Assembly: GCF_000226975.2 (NCBI RefSeq)
Contig: NZ_CP019286.1
Span: 62,001-126,000 of the forward strand
Source of the DNA: Halobiforma lacisalsi AJ5
GTDB lineage: Archaea; Halobacteriota; Halobacteria; Halobacteriales; Natrialbaceae
DNA: 64,000 nt
Reading direction: 5' to 3'
This document shows, piece after piece, positions 16,633-27,054 of the stretch. Within the stretch, counting starts at the first letter, position 1, and each line of letters opens with the position of its first letter. Position numbers and translations under genes: made by a program. The notes below the pieces were generated by a model that did not search any database, had not been told where the DNA came from, and saw only the letters and a list, made by a program, of their open reading frames with translations.

Positions 16633-18163
16633 GTTTCAATCCCACAAGGGTTCGTCTGAAACCGCGTTCACGCCCTGAAGGTCCCGAATCGGGTCTTCGC
16701 TTCAATCCCACAAGGGTTCGTCTGAAACCGAGCAACTGCAACTCGAGTACCGCGACGCCGAGCTTCAATCCCACAAGGGTTCGTCTGAAACTCTGGTCGT
16801 CTTGGCTAATCGGAACGTCGCCCTTCTTGGCTTCAATCCCACAAGGGTTCGTCTGAAACAATTACTCACGAAAACGAGGTTCCAGGGGGCCGAGCTTCAA
16901 TCCCACAAGGGTTCGTCTGAAACGCGGAGGTTCCGCTGGAGTGGACGTCGATCGAGGTACTTCAATCCCACAAGGGTTCGTCTGAAACAGGTCTCGGGGA
17001 GTTCCTCGAGCGGGGCCTCGTCAGGGCTTCAATCCCACAAGGGTTCGTCTGAAACGATCAGGATCCAGCCGCCGTCGCTTCGCGGCTCGCTTCAATCCCA
17101 CAAGGGTTCGTCTGAAACCCTGCTCGGGGGCTCCGGAGTCGTAGAGGTAAAGGTCGCTTCAATCCCACAAGGGTTCGTCTGAAACGCCGTTCTCCATCCG
17201 CCGTGTACGGCGTACTCGAGCTTCAATCCCACAAGGGTTCGTCTGAAACGCGCGCTGTTGGTCGCCCAGTACATCGGCGTCGAACTGCTTCAATCCCACA
17301 AGGGTTCGTCTGAAACTGCTCCGACTCTCCCGGCCCGTCGCCGTCGTCGACGCTTCAATCCCACAAGGGTTCGTCTGAAACGAGCACGCCCCGACGGGTG
17401 CCGGGGGACTTGCGCGCTTCAATCCCACAAGGGTTCGTCTGAAACGCAGGCGTCGAGGGTGGCGAGGCCGTGCGCGGGCTCGCTTCAATCCCACAAGGGT
17501 TCGTCTGAAACACGCGGATCTATCTGCGAGTGTTCATCGTCGTCGATGCTTCAATCCCACAAGGGTTCGTCTGAAACAAAACGTTCAATCCGACTTACCC
17601 CGGCGGAGACGTGCTTCAATCCCACAAGGGTTCGTCTGAAACCGCCCCTGGTGTCGACCGCGCAGTGGGAGAGAACGCTTCAATCCCACAAGGGTTCGTC
17701 TGAAACAACGACAATCTGGCGCATCCAGTACGCTACTTCCGAGCTTCAATCCCACAAGGGTTCGTCTGAAACGTTCATGGAGTCGAACGCGCACTACGAC
17801 CGGCGTGCGCTTCAATCCCACAAGGGTTCGTCTGAAACGCACGGCCAACTGAGCGCACGCATCGTCGAAGAGGGGCTTCAATCCCACAAGGGTTCGTCTG
17901 AAACCCGCCCCCGAAATCAGGACGTGCGCGCCGTCTTCGAGGCTTCAATCCCACAAGGGTTCGTCTGAAACACAGGCACATGAGCACGAGACAAGGATCG
18001 GCGTCGCTTCAATCCCACAAGGGTTCGTCTGAAACAGGCCGTCGCCGTCATCCATCCGACGCACAACGAGCTTCAATCCCACAAGGGTTCGTCTGAAACT
18101 CCCGACGACGAGGAGGTGACCGCCTAATGGCGAGCTTCAATCCCACAAGGGTTCGTCTGAAAC
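16633..18163 (-). CRISPR. CRISPR array 1, type I-B, 24 repeats and 23 spacers
   Basis: Twenty-four 30-bp repeats; read on the minus strand the repeat begins GTTTCAGACGAACCC and ends GGGATTGAAGC, the well-known haloarchaeal type I-B repeat. Spacers are about 33-38 nt. Transcription is inferred on the minus strand because the leader-like region conserved with array 2 lies at the high-coordinate end (18164-18290). The repeat at 16633-16662 (trailer end) has a base change, as does the sixth from that end at its first base. Cas6 would cut to leave the 8-nt 5' handle ATTGAAGC. Confidence 0.98.
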
Positions 18164-18290
18164 CCACCGACATTCTGGTGGACGAGCGAATAATACGGGC
18201 GATTTCACAAAGTCATTTCCATCGACCCTCAATTCCCCTTCTACCCCCAGGGGGTCGATGGAATTTGCATGTACTACAAGCTAATTTCCA
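18164..18290 (-). promoter_or_regulatory. Leader of CRISPR array 1
   Basis: This region shares most of its sequence with 31556-31660 next to array 2. Directly against the last repeat is a hairpin CCACC (18164-18168)/GGTGG (18177-18181). Then come a TATA-like stretch (ATAATACG, 18189-18196) and an inverted repeat with arms ATTTCCATCGACCC (18215-18228) and GGGTCGATGGAATT (18252-18265). It reaches the cas2 stop codon. By family knowledge it holds the array promoter and the site where new spacers are added. Confidence 0.85.
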
Positions 18291-18551
18291 TCAGGTGAAC
18301 CGACTGCCTGGTTCTTGACTCGCACCGAACGTGGTAAAATCAAAAGCAGCAGGGCTCGTTGACTCAAAAACAACCACTGAATCTTCCGGTACTAGTTTCT
18401 CTTCAATTTCATTTTTCATTGATGTGACCTGTCCTTCCGTAAGTTCTCCAAAGAATACCGACTGCTGAACATGCTCCAACCTTCGCCGCAATAATTTTCG
18501 AAAGATATGAGTTCGGTCGCTAGAGACATCATAGACAACTATTACGTGCAT
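18291..18551 (-). CDS. cas2: Cas2 adaptation endonuclease
   Basis: 86 residues from ATG at 18551. The Cas2 ferredoxin fold starts MHVIVVYDVSSDRTHIFRKL (catalytic-type Asp ~8) followed by LEHVQQSVFFGELT, the strand that makes the Cas1 contact. It dimerises and bridges Cas1 dimers during spacer acquisition. It is the last cas gene, 1 nt after the cas1 stop, and its stop touches leader 1. An in-frame start 36 nt upstream lies inside cas1 and lacks conserved sequence. Confidence 0.95.
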   Translation of the reverse strand: MHVIVVYDVSSDRTHIFRKLLRRRLEHVQQSVFFGELTEGQVTSMKNEIEEKLVPEDSVVVFESTSPAAFDFTTFGASQEPGSRFT

Positions 18552-18552
18552 T

Positions 18553-19548
18553 TCACCACCACCGTTCAGTTGCGTGGTAAGGTTCATCCGTTAATACATG
18601 CTTTTTCAGACTGTAAACATCAGTCTGGACCAGCGTTTTGAAACTTACCTTTCTATTCAAACGAGGGTGATCAATAGTCTTATCAAGAGTTTCCTCAAAC
18701 TCTTCAAGGACGGTCATTCGTCCCTTTTCATCTAACAGACAGCCCTCGAGTTCTTCTTCAAAGTCATCAATAGACAATTGTTTTCGATTGACTAACCGGA
18801 ATAGTAGCCGATCAGCTAGAATCGGCTTGAATATGTCTGCAATGTCGAGGGAGAGTGTGAATCGGCGTTCTCCAGGTTCATGAACAAAACCCACCGTCGG
18901 ATCGAGCGCTGTCTTCCGAATGGCCGAAACACTGGTAGTATATACCATTCCATTCAGGAACGATATTACTGCATTTGCTTCATTTGTAGGAGGATTATAT
19001 TTTCGCTGAGTTAGCGTAAATGGGCTACGAAGAATCCGGTCAAAACATCCGTAGTAGGTCTTTCGGGCACGTCCTTCGACCGAACGAAGTTCGTTAATAT
19101 CTGTTGTCCCAGCAGCAGAATTTTTCAATTCCTCGAGATCCTCAAGTTCAGTTGAGAAATTGCCTTGTCGGTCATTGTAATATCGGAGATTCGCTCGCAT
19201 ATTGTGGATACTAGCTTCGATAATGGTCTGACCGATCTGAAGTCGCCGGTCTAGATTATCATATGCTCGAACTTGTTCAACGACGGTATTCCCCGACACC
19301 TGTCCTCGTTTCGGGAGGTAGGAACCACGATAGTAGTCTTTCCATCCAAATATGTGTAGAGGTACGTTGTGCTCATTCAACAGACCAAGTGCACGCGTAT
19401 TGAAATCGATCTGTCCGTGCAAATACAATGTATCAATGGATTCAATGGGGAGGTATTCTGTCTCCCCGTCTAATGTATCGATCCGTAGTGTCCCTTCATT
19501 CCGCGATAACTCTCCATCAGCGAAAATATGGTGATTTGGTTTTGTCAT
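18553..19548 (-). CDS. cas1: Cas1 integrase
   Basis: 331 residues from the ATG at 19548, 2 nt after the cas4 stop. The beta-rich N-terminal domain (HHIFADGELSRNEGTLRI...YLPIESIDTLYLHG) leads to the helical domain with NEANAVISFLNGMVYTTS (catalytic Glu), GFVHEPGERRFTLSLDIADIF (catalytic His and the Asp/Glu pair) and a C-terminal RLNRKVSFKTLVQTDV. It joins protospacers to the leader-proximal repeat. Adaptation appears intact, since cas1, cas2 and cas4 are all full-length. Confidence 0.96.
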   Translation of the reverse strand: MTKPNHHIFADGELSRNEGTLRIDTLDGETEYLPIESIDTLYLHGQIDFNTRALGLLNEHNVPLHIFGWKDYYRGSYLPKRGQVSGNTVVEQVRAYDNLDRRLQIGQTIIEASIHNMRANLRYYNDRQGNFSTELEDLEELKNSAAGTTDINELRSVEGRARKTYYGCFDRILRSPFTLTQRKYNPPTNEANAVISFLNGMVYTTSVSAIRKTALDPTVGFVHEPGERRFTLSLDIADIFKPILADRLLFRLVNRKQLSIDDFEEELEGCLLDEKGRMTVLEEFEETLDKTIDHPRLNRKVSFKTLVQTDVYSLKKHVLTDEPYHATERWW

Positions 19549-19550
19549 AG

Positions 19551-20099
19551 TCACATCCAACAAATATCTTGGTACAGACAAGAGTCGCAGTATGCTTTCT
19601 TCTCCAATTCTGGGGGAGTATCCAGATCCACTACCTTCAGAATTCCAGTGATAGTCGATTCAACCTTTTCTATGGTTGAAGAGTTGAGTGTGATCGTTTC
19701 TCGTTTCCGTTCTGTGGGATATGCTAAGATACCATCTTTTTCGATGCCATATATTTCCTGTAAAAACCATAGATAAAATAATAACTGCATGCGGGCTGGT
19801 TCTTCTAATCTTGAGGATGCTTTGACTTCCATTATATCTCCTGAGCCGAGGACATCTAATTGAATCCGATTGTTGATCATAAAGGAATGGCGTTCATTTT
19901 GGTAACTAGTTTCGTCTATATGTGTTCCACGTTGGATGTTGGTAGTTTCACGGTCAATATCGATTCCTCGAGACATAAACCAGAGTTCGCGTTTACAAAC
20001 ATGGTAATACTGGACCATCAAGCCCGTAATCCTGACTTCTGGTTCCCTCTCAGGTTGTCGTTCATCCCTAGCGTATTTTTCAGCTAATTCACTTGTCAT
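19551..20099 (-). CDS. cas4: Cas4 Fe-S nuclease
   Basis: 182 residues from ATG at 20099 (a TTG at 20117 is the only longer option). RecB-type nuclease motifs are QLDVLG and IMEVKASS followed by the QLLFYLWFLQE helix. The iron-sulfur cysteines are HVCKRE near the N-terminus and CDSCLYQDIC at the C-terminus. Cas4 trims prespacers and helps choose the PAM. The 90 nt between its start and the cas3 stop are AT-rich with no gene. Confidence 0.94.
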   Translation of the reverse strand: MTSELAEKYARDERQPEREPEVRITGLMVQYYHVCKRELWFMSRGIDIDRETTNIQRGTHIDETSYQNERHSFMINNRIQLDVLGSGDIMEVKASSRLEEPARMQLLFYLWFLQEIYGIEKDGILAYPTERKRETITLNSSTIEKVESTITGILKVVDLDTPPELEKKAYCDSCLYQDICWM

Positions 20100-20207
20100 G
20101 AGAAGATAAAATGACAATTTGAGTTCAAGGCCATCAATTATTACCTGATATGATATTCACTTTCTAATACTTATTACTTGCTCTACCCACAGAGGAAATT
20201 GAGTATA

Positions 20208-23036
20208 TTAAAGCGTAAATCGATTTGATACCGATTCAGTTGCTTGCTCCAATCCTCCTGCAGCGAAGCCATACTCGAGATCGCCATCTCCAGAGTATCG
20301 GAAGACCTGAACACCATCACTATCGCGCTCTTGATGGTCGATTCTAGAGAGTCGTGGTGATTCTTCGATAATGGATTTTGGAAGAGAGACCCGAAGAGCA
20401 GACGCGTTTTGAAGTCGAGCATAGCCATCAGGATCACCATTCATGAGAAGATTAGACATCTGCTCAATTTCTGCTCTTTCAGCATCTGTGAGTGCGACTA
20501 AGACGTCTAACGTTTGGGCCCCACTGATCAAGGATTGGCGACCGAGCCAACGAGCTTTAGCCGTATCAATGGCGTCTCGGAGTTCACCGCTCCAGAGCGA
20601 TCTGCTGTCAAGCGCGTCAAAATATGCAGTTACGGCGTCTCGAGACAGCGTCACGTCAGCCACATCATCGGGATTCGGAATTTCGCTGAGCACCCTAGAG
20701 ATAATCCTGAGATGATCTGGGACGCCAGCATCGGTTGCCCCCCGTTCGTAGACGTAATAGGCGGGCGGTTTCTTCGAAGGATCGTGTGGCGTTTCCTCGT
20801 CTGGATCAGCCAACATCCAGACGATTACTCGACCGCCGTTCTGTCCCCATTCATACGACCGATTACATCGGCCCGCAGCCTGAACGATACTATCTAATGG
20901 AGCGAGATCTCGAAAGACGGTCTCGAAACTGAGATCAACACCTGCTTCGATAGCCTGGGTTGATACGAGGATGAACGGCGTCTCACCGGTCGAAAAGCGG
21001 TCGGCGAGTTCGATCAGGATCCGTCTGTCGAACGGCCGATACCGAGAATTCAACGTGAGCAGGTATGCCGTAGGGTCGTTAGTTGATTCCTGTGTTTGAT
21101 TTGGGGTAGCCAGATCGTCTCTCGGGGAAATTCCACTATCGAGACTGAGGCGTCCCACCACCTCATTGACGACTTGCTTCGGTGTGAGGTCTGGATTGAT
21201 CGCATTCACGCCAGTCTCTTCTAGTACGGACTCAATTTCGCTGCCCAAGTGGGCGACACCAGGACGATTTTGAAGCTCATCTGTGAGTTCTCTCGAGCTG
21301 CTAATCGTGTTGCACACTGCTAGGGTCGATCCACCGGCGCCAGTGGCTTCGAGAATCCGATTGGCAGCCGTATCATATCCAACATGAGTCTCAGAAACCC
21401 CGATTTGACGACTTAATGCCGTTGGGTCAATCGTGTACCGAACGCGCTCAGCTTCTGCAAAGTACTCGTCACGGGGAGCCGGCGGCAGAGTCACCTCGTA
21501 AGCGGGCCCTTCTCGACATGCTGGACAAGTAGTGAGGTTGTGGTTCTGTCCAGCTGTCAACAGTGATTCCGTCTGCAGATTACGAACCAAACTAGGCTGA
21601 GTTGCGGTCATGGCGATGACTCGAGCATCGAATTCGTCGGTGAGGACCCCCAGCAGTCGCTCGACTCCATCCCACCAATCCTTTGGTAGTGCCTGGGGTT
21701 CGTCTAAGATGATAAGGCTCGAGTTGAGTGCTGAAAGCTTCAATCCTTGCCTGTTTGTCGGGCCAGTGAGACTCTCAAAGAGTTGGACGAATGTCGTCAG
21801 AATCGTCCCATCGCGCCACGCCTCCCCGAGTAGTTCAGCAGTCTCATCGTCATCGGTCACTGTTGTGTCCTTGTTCGCGTACTCGTCGCGATGAACAACG
21901 GTTTCACTGAGATAATGATGGACTGTCAGAGCTGATCGCTTTGGATCAGCACCCCAGAGATCTGGATCCTCGAAGAGTTCCCGTGTCTGTTCGATGATAC
22001 TCGTATAGGGGAGTGCATAGATGATTGGCCTCGGTGTGGAACCATCATCAGCGGTAAGGAGATTCCGAGCCTCAAAAGCCGCTGACAAGCCGGTGAATGT
22101 CTTCCCCAGCCCCGTCGGAAGAGTGAGCGTCGCGATCTGCGAGTCACCGTTGTGCACCCACTCGTGTACGCCTCGAATAGCCTGTCGTCGAGCACGCTCA
22201 CGTTCATCGTTCAACCGGGCTTCTAACTCACTTTCTGAGGGGTCGTCCCGGATATCCCTAATGTAGTTCTCGATGGTTTCACGGTCCAGAGTATCCAGAT
22301 CGAATAACCAGTCCTCAGGAATGTCCATCGCATGGCTCTTATCTGCTAACGTGATGGCCGACCAGTACCGAAGAGTCCGGTCATAGAGCTTTCTGGGAAG
22401 TGCCCCTGAATCTGGGGTATAGCCACCGAGCGTTTGCTGTGCACTTATCTCTCGTAGCTCCGAGGCCACATTGCCGGTGACGGCCCACGAATAGAAGGAC
22501 TCCCACTCGGCATCAGATAGCTGTGTTTCTGAGAGTAGTTCCAACGCTGCTTCAGGCCATTTCTCGTCGATGGCGTCCAGTTGGGCCTGGATCACGCCGT
22601 CTTGTTCTTCGAACGCACGGGCCAACGGTTCGGCAGTATACTGGGCAGCGTTAGGAAGGGCTTGGTGGTGCCGAGCAACCGCGAGAGTGGCTGCAAGACG
22701 GTCACGATCAGGTGCATCTAGCTCGCCCAGCACGTACCATGTTGCTAACGCCCCAAGGCGGGCATGTGTCGTTTCCTCGTCGGGACAGTCGACCGTTTCG
22801 TCAGGACGCACATAAGCCTGGAACTGTGGAGTAGCTTTGCCGAAGTCGTGTAGCACAGCAGCTGCACGGAGGTATTCCGCCGTATCATCACTCTCTCCGA
22901 ACAACTGGACTGCTCGATCCGCTACGACCTGAGCGTGGGCAGTGAGTCGAAGATCCCCTTGGTCAGTGAGGTGGGCATCAGCGTAGGTGTTCGTCTCTTC
23001 GTCTCGGGCCGGGTGTGAAATGAGTGGAAGCCGCAT
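20208..23036 (-). CDS. cas3: Cas3 helicase-nuclease (HD fused to helicase)
   Basis: 942 residues. The N-terminal HD nuclease domain has LHDFGKATPQFQAYV (~66-80). The superfamily 2 helicase follows: Walker A LPTGLGKTFTG, DEPQ box ILDEPQALP, motif III MTATQPS, motif V VSTQAIEAGVDLSF and motif VI QAAGRCNRS. It is recruited by Cascade to unwind and degrade the target strand. It lies between cas5 (14 nt) and cas4, as in haloarchaeal I-B loci. All key residues seem present. Confidence 0.96.
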   Translation of the reverse strand: MRLPLISHPARDEETNTYADAHLTDQGDLRLTAHAQVVADRAVQLFGESDDTAEYLRAAAVLHDFGKATPQFQAYVRPDETVDCPDEETTHARLGALATWYVLGELDAPDRDRLAATLAVARHHQALPNAAQYTAEPLARAFEEQDGVIQAQLDAIDEKWPEAALELLSETQLSDAEWESFYSWAVTGNVASELREISAQQTLGGYTPDSGALPRKLYDRTLRYWSAITLADKSHAMDIPEDWLFDLDTLDRETIENYIRDIRDDPSESELEARLNDERERARRQAIRGVHEWVHNGDSQIATLTLPTGLGKTFTGLSAAFEARNLLTADDGSTPRPIIYALPYTSIIEQTRELFEDPDLWGADPKRSALTVHHYLSETVVHRDEYANKDTTVTDDDETAELLGEAWRDGTILTTFVQLFESLTGPTNRQGLKLSALNSSLIILDEPQALPKDWWDGVERLLGVLTDEFDARVIAMTATQPSLVRNLQTESLLTAGQNHNLTTCPACREGPAYEVTLPPAPRDEYFAEAERVRYTIDPTALSRQIGVSETHVGYDTAANRILEATGAGGSTLAVCNTISSSRELTDELQNRPGVAHLGSEIESVLEETGVNAINPDLTPKQVVNEVVGRLSLDSGISPRDDLATPNQTQESTNDPTAYLLTLNSRYRPFDRRILIELADRFSTGETPFILVSTQAIEAGVDLSFETVFRDLAPLDSIVQAAGRCNRSYEWGQNGGRVIVWMLADPDEETPHDPSKKPPAYYVYERGATDAGVPDHLRIISRVLSEIPNPDDVADVTLSRDAVTAYFDALDSRSLWSGELRDAIDTAKARWLGRQSLISGAQTLDVLVALTDAERAEIEQMSNLLMNGDPDGYARLQNASALRVSLPKSIIEESPRLSRIDHQERDSDGVQVFRYSGDGDLEYGFAAGGLEQATESVSNRFTL

Positions 23037-23050
23037 AAATGGGGGTCAGA

Positions 23051-23863
23051 TCAGCGGAATACGACGGTTCGTGATCCAACCGAAACAGGAACGGGATCTG
23101 CATCAGCCCGGATCTGGACCACATCATCGGCTTGATTCGTGTAAACGTAGTCGTCGAATCTCGTTGTTCGTCGACCGCCATCAACCCGTTCCATTACGGC
23201 CGGAGACCGTTCGGTACCGTAGGTTACACCGCCTTGTGGGATGGCATCCGAGAGCGATCCAGGAACGACAGAATCTATCTCGACGACGCCGTCAGTATCT
23301 ACTCTACTCGGGGGGCGATCGATCTCGATATCCTCAATCGTTGCGAGGTATTCTGATTTCCCTAAACTAGGTGGATAAACAGCGGTCCCACTCTCGAGAT
23401 GGTCTCGAAGCTCGTCATAGAACGCTTCGTCCTCCAGTGCTACATCGATTCGATACGCTGGATCGGCCAGCACCTCGTATGCGTGGAGTTGCCGATCTTT
23501 GGTCGTATCTTGGTAGGTGAGGTTGTACTCACTGTAGTAGTTTCCGACAGTCGTCGTTACATCTTGCCCGGGATCAGTTCCGAGGCCGACCGTTGGGATG
23601 TTTACGGTCCGGATGTCGGACAGCGGTGTAATTGCGATGGCAGCATTATCAGCGCCGAAGACATCGTAGTATGAATTTCGCTCGGCGCCAACGATGGCTG
23701 CCAGCATACCTGCGACGGTCGTCCGTGGTGGGACCCGGTACGTTTGCTTGGTAACGCTTCGGCCAACGCGCTTGAAATGACCCCAGGTGGACCTAACGGT
23801 GAACGACAGGCAGCGATCAGGGACCCCATCGTCGTCGATCTGTGGTGACATCTGCTGACTCAC
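23051..23863 (-). CDS. cas5: Cas5 Cascade subunit
   Basis: 270 residues from a GTG at 23863; an ATG at 23851 would drop four residues. It has the RAMP start [19 protein letters not shown] and the Cas5 feature [19 protein letters not shown], with [17 protein letters not shown] further on. Cas5 caps the 5' handle of the crRNA in Cascade. It begins 9 nt after the cas7 stop. Confidence 0.94.
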   Translation of the reverse strand: MSQQMSPQIDDDGVPDRCLSFTVRSTWGHFKRVGRSVTKQTYRVPPRTTVAGMLAAIVGAERNSYYDVFGADNAAIAITPLSDIRTVNIPTVGLGTDPGQDVTTTVGNYYSEYNLTYQDTTKDRQLHAYEVLADPAYRIDVALEDEAFYDELRDHLESGTAVYPPSLGKSEYLATIEDIEIDRPPSRVDTDGVVEIDSVVPGSLSDAIPQGGVTYGTERSPAVMERVDGGRRTTRFDDYVYTNQADDVVQIRADADPVPVSVGSRTVVFR

Positions 23864-23872
23864 GTCCAGTAT

Positions 23873-24898
23873 TCAGGCCACGAGATCTCGTTCTTCGATC
23901 ACATCGATCCGGTGGACATGGTGTCCGTCCGACTCGAGGTAGTCAGCGAATGCATCGCCTTGTATCGTCTCGCCATCAATCTTGATGGTGAGACGGTCGT
24001 CGCCGACAGTATGGATCGTCTTGATACGGTCACTTACGGACTCGAGTGCGGCCACTAGGTCCGTCGCATCTACGACCACATCACGCACCGAGCGGAGCGA
24101 CTCAGCGCTCTCCTCCCCGAGTTCGAGCATCTCATGAAGGCCACCGACGTGATAGTTCCCCTCCTCGTACTCAACACGGAGATAGAGCCGTGGTTCCTGG
24201 CCTAGCTTGGAGCGAGATGTCGTCTGATTCTTCAGCGCCCGCCAACAGAGTGTGTCGAGCCGTTCGACGTCTTCTTGGCTCAACTGCGTTGTTTCGGCCC
24301 CATTGTTGTCGACGAGCCCCCAGAACGGGAAGATGCCGTACTTGATCCGCTTATCGTCCAGATCGAAGCCGCCCTGTCGGTTCTCTTCTCCGGTCGAGAT
24401 GACGCTCGTGAGCGAGTCGTACTCTTCGTTGACTTCGACCTCGTTCAGGGACTTCGAAGGGAGGAACTGGACTGGGCCCTGATAGTGATTCGGCAGTGCA
24501 CTATTCAGCCCTTCTCGGAAAGCTTCGTCTTCCTCATCATCACTAGCCTCGAAGCTGAGAGTTGCTCCAAAGTACCGAACGTCAGTTGCGGCCTGTAGGA
24601 AGTCAGTCCCGAGATCTTCGACTTCCTCGATCTCTTCAGCATCACCGACCATATTCAGGACATCCTTGATCAGAGTCGTCCTGGTCTTTGATTCGCCGTC
24701 GACTTTCTTGACGTAGATATCGTATCCGTCATCAAGCAGCTGATCTCGAAGGTAACGCTTGAGTCGAACGTCAGTGATAATCCCCTGACCGGTATCCGGA
24801 TCACGTCGAGGGCGATTGTCGCCGATCGGGTTGCCATTGGGGTTGCAGTCCTGTGCGTCGTAAACGAACAGCAGTTCGGAACGATTTGGTGTCGTCAT
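23873..24898 (-). CDS. cas7: Cas7 Cascade backbone subunit
   Basis: 341 residues. It opens with the family signature LLFVYDAQDCNPNGNPIGDN and continues RRDPDTGQGIITDVRLKRYLRDQL, the RNA-recognition core of I-B Cas7 (Csh2). Several copies line the crRNA. It is spaced 20 nt from the cas8b stop. The segment YGIFPFWGLVDNNGAETTQL and the C-terminal HHVHRIDVIEE are further conserved. Confidence 0.96.
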   Translation of the reverse strand: MTTPNRSELLFVYDAQDCNPNGNPIGDNRPRRDPDTGQGIITDVRLKRYLRDQLLDDGYDIYVKKVDGESKTRTTLIKDVLNMVGDAEEIEEVEDLGTDFLQAATDVRYFGATLSFEASDDEEDEAFREGLNSALPNHYQGPVQFLPSKSLNEVEVNEEYDSLTSVISTGEENRQGGFDLDDKRIKYGIFPFWGLVDNNGAETTQLSQEDVERLDTLCWRALKNQTTSRSKLGQEPRLYLRVEYEEGNYHVGGLHEMLELGEESAESLRSVRDVVVDATDLVAALESVSDRIKTIHTVGDDRLTIKIDGETIQGDAFADYLESDGHHVHRIDVIEERDLVA

Positions 24899-24918
24899 TG
24901 GTATTCAGGTGGATGAGT

Positions 24919-27054
24919 TTAGTTGGCAGTTGATTCTACAGTGGCGGCCTCAGGACTCTCCGTCTCATCGCCGTCGTACATTTCGAAGGCAACCGGCATC
25001 GACCGTCGACCATGTGCATGGCCCAGCACATAGCAGAACTGGAGTTCACGCTTATCGATATCCCACTCCGTAGGGAGTGCCTCAGTTTCTTCCAGCAGTT
25101 GGTCGACGGTTTCTGGGAAGAGCAAGTCGCGGTCAAACGACCGGTCAGAGTCTTGGGCGTAGACTTTTGCCTTCTCTAGTGCAGTTGTGAGTGCATTCTC
25201 TAGCCCATGTTTCGTGAGCTGATCGCCCTTCGTCCCGGCATCAAGTGGACGGCCGACACCACGAACTGAATCTTGGTGCCAGCTAATCTGCCCAACAAGA
25301 ACACCTGCAAGGGCAGCTGCTTTCCGCGTTGTCTCGTCGAACAGTGGCCGTTCGAGGAAGGCCTCGAGGCGTTGTTCGCGTATCGCTGCGATATCGCTCG
25401 TGTCGATGGGTTCTGAAGTCATGGTCTCTGTTGGTTCGATTGGCGTATCGATTCCCTCCAGCAGCCCCGCTCGTGAGAGTGTCTCGAGGTGAACGAGCTG
25501 CTGGACAACGATCTGGTGTGGTGGAAGCTCACCGTCCTCTGCAGCATCGGCATACCGCTGCAGATACTCTTCGAATAGTACCTTCACGTTGATTGGTGTT
25601 CCCGAGAGGAGTCGATGATCGACAATACGACGGAAGTCATCACCTTCTTCGTCATCTCGATAGGCGAACACAGCGTCCGTAAACTCGTGATTCGTAATCC
25701 GCATGAACGCCAACCGACGTTTCTGCATTGTATCTGTCCCGTCAAGGGTCAGCAGTGGCCACTTATCGAACGCCTGGAAGCCACCCTTCGATAGATCCAG
25801 TGTCGGACCTTCGACCGTTTCCCGGAACGCCTCTGAAAGGACGTTTGGCCAGTAGATCGATGCCGCTGGTTCTTCAGCGACAACGTTCTTATCATCGCTA
25901 ATCGGCATCGAAACGGTATAGAACCGGAGTTCTTGCTCAGCCAGTTCCCGAATGGCTTCGTCCTCGTTCTCGGTGAGGTGGAATGTAACCTGGGACATCG
26001 GTGGATCAGCAGACTCGTCAACCTCACGATCAGCATCTACAGAAGCGATAGCCAGGTAGAGGGCATGGGCCTTCTCTCCAGTCATTTCACCGGCGAAGTA
26101 CGGGAGCGCATATGTTTCCATTCCGCCATTTCGATAGACACAGCGCTCGATCAGATCCTGTCCCTTGGCGAACAGCATGGCCACGTCATCGCTGACTGGA
26201 TAGTGCCGCCAAGATTCAGTCTGGAGAAGACCCGGCTGTGCATCAGGGTGTTTCACAGAAAAGACACCCAGTGGGCTCTCCGGTGTCCCAACGACACGGC
26301 CCTCTTCGCCAGTGACCACGCCTACGCCTTGTCCCTCAGAGGAGCCTTTGTCGATGTTTTTGTCGGCGGCATTGGCGGTTGCATATCGCTTCATGGCCTC
26401 TTCGAGAACACCGATTTCAGCAGGATAGAACCACTGCTGGTTGGTTGCGTTTGCTGACTCAACGTCCCTAGAATCGAGTTTGAGCCGAATTGTCATTACG
26501 TAGGGAAGGGACTCATCAGCCGGCAGGAGGTCGATAATATTCTCTTCCAGGGCTTCAAGCGTTTTCGAGTCTTTCTCAAAGACCTCTGCGAGCGTTTCGA
26601 TGAGCCACCCATCAGGATGCCCATTCTCGCCAGTAAGGCTCTGGACACTGTCCTGTTCAGTCCACGAGCGGATTCGTCCCAAGATTGTACTGCTGACGCC
26701 CTCTGCGTCATTACCGTTCTTTGAGCCGATCTGCGTCAGGCTGTACTTGGCACCACGCCCAGAGGATTTGTGCGAGTAACCAAGCTTAGGAACGTCTTCC
26801 TCACGGAGTACATCTTGGTCCAGACCGACCACTGCTGGTGAATCCTCAGTTAGGTCTATCGAGATCGTCACGAGACGACCATCGTCTATGAACGGCTCAA
26901 GCTTACTGGGCGTCGTATAGAGGCCCCCGCCGCTTTCGACTACCGCGAGGACTCCATACAGGGCCATGACGTCCTCGAGACTCGCGGGCGGACGATCATG
27001 CCAATATTCGTCGAGAGCCGCTTGGAAATCTCCGGGGGTTGGATTATCACTCAT
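24919..27054 (-). CDS. cas8b: Cas8b large Cascade subunit
   Basis: 711 residues, acidic, matching in length and position the haloarchaeal type I-B large subunit (Csh1/Cas8b), which recognises the PAM and recruits Cas3. I see no nuclease motif. Conserved-looking blocks include [20 protein letters not shown] near the N-terminus and [13 protein letters not shown] at the C-terminus. Identification rests mainly on its place between cas6 and cas7. Its ATG overlaps the cas6 stop by 4 nt. Confidence 0.9.
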   Translation of the reverse strand: MSDNPTPGDFQAALDEYWHDRPPASLEDVMALYGVLAVVESGGGLYTTPSKLEPFIDDGRLVTISIDLTEDSPAVVGLDQDVLREEDVPKLGYSHKSSGRGAKYSLTQIGSKNGNDAEGVSSTILGRIRSWTEQDSVQSLTGENGHPDGWLIETLAEVFEKDSKTLEALEENIIDLLPADESLPYVMTIRLKLDSRDVESANATNQQWFYPAEIGVLEEAMKRYATANAADKNIDKGSSEGQGVGVVTGEEGRVVGTPESPLGVFSVKHPDAQPGLLQTESWRHYPVSDDVAMLFAKGQDLIERCVYRNGGMETYALPYFAGEMTGEKAHALYLAIASVDADREVDESADPPMSQVTFHLTENEDEAIRELAEQELRFYTVSMPISDDKNVVAEEPAASIYWPNVLSEAFRETVEGPTLDLSKGGFQAFDKWPLLTLDGTDTMQKRRLAFMRITNHEFTDAVFAYRDDEEGDDFRRIVDHRLLSGTPINVKVLFEEYLQRYADAAEDGELPPHQIVVQQLVHLETLSRAGLLEGIDTPIEPTETMTSEPIDTSDIAAIREQRLEAFLERPLFDETTRKAAALAGVLVGQISWHQDSVRGVGRPLDAGTKGDQLTKHGLENALTTALEKAKVYAQDSDRSFDRDLLFPETVDQLLEETEALPTEWDIDKRELQFCYVLGHAHGRRSMPVAFEMYDGDETESPEAATVESTAN

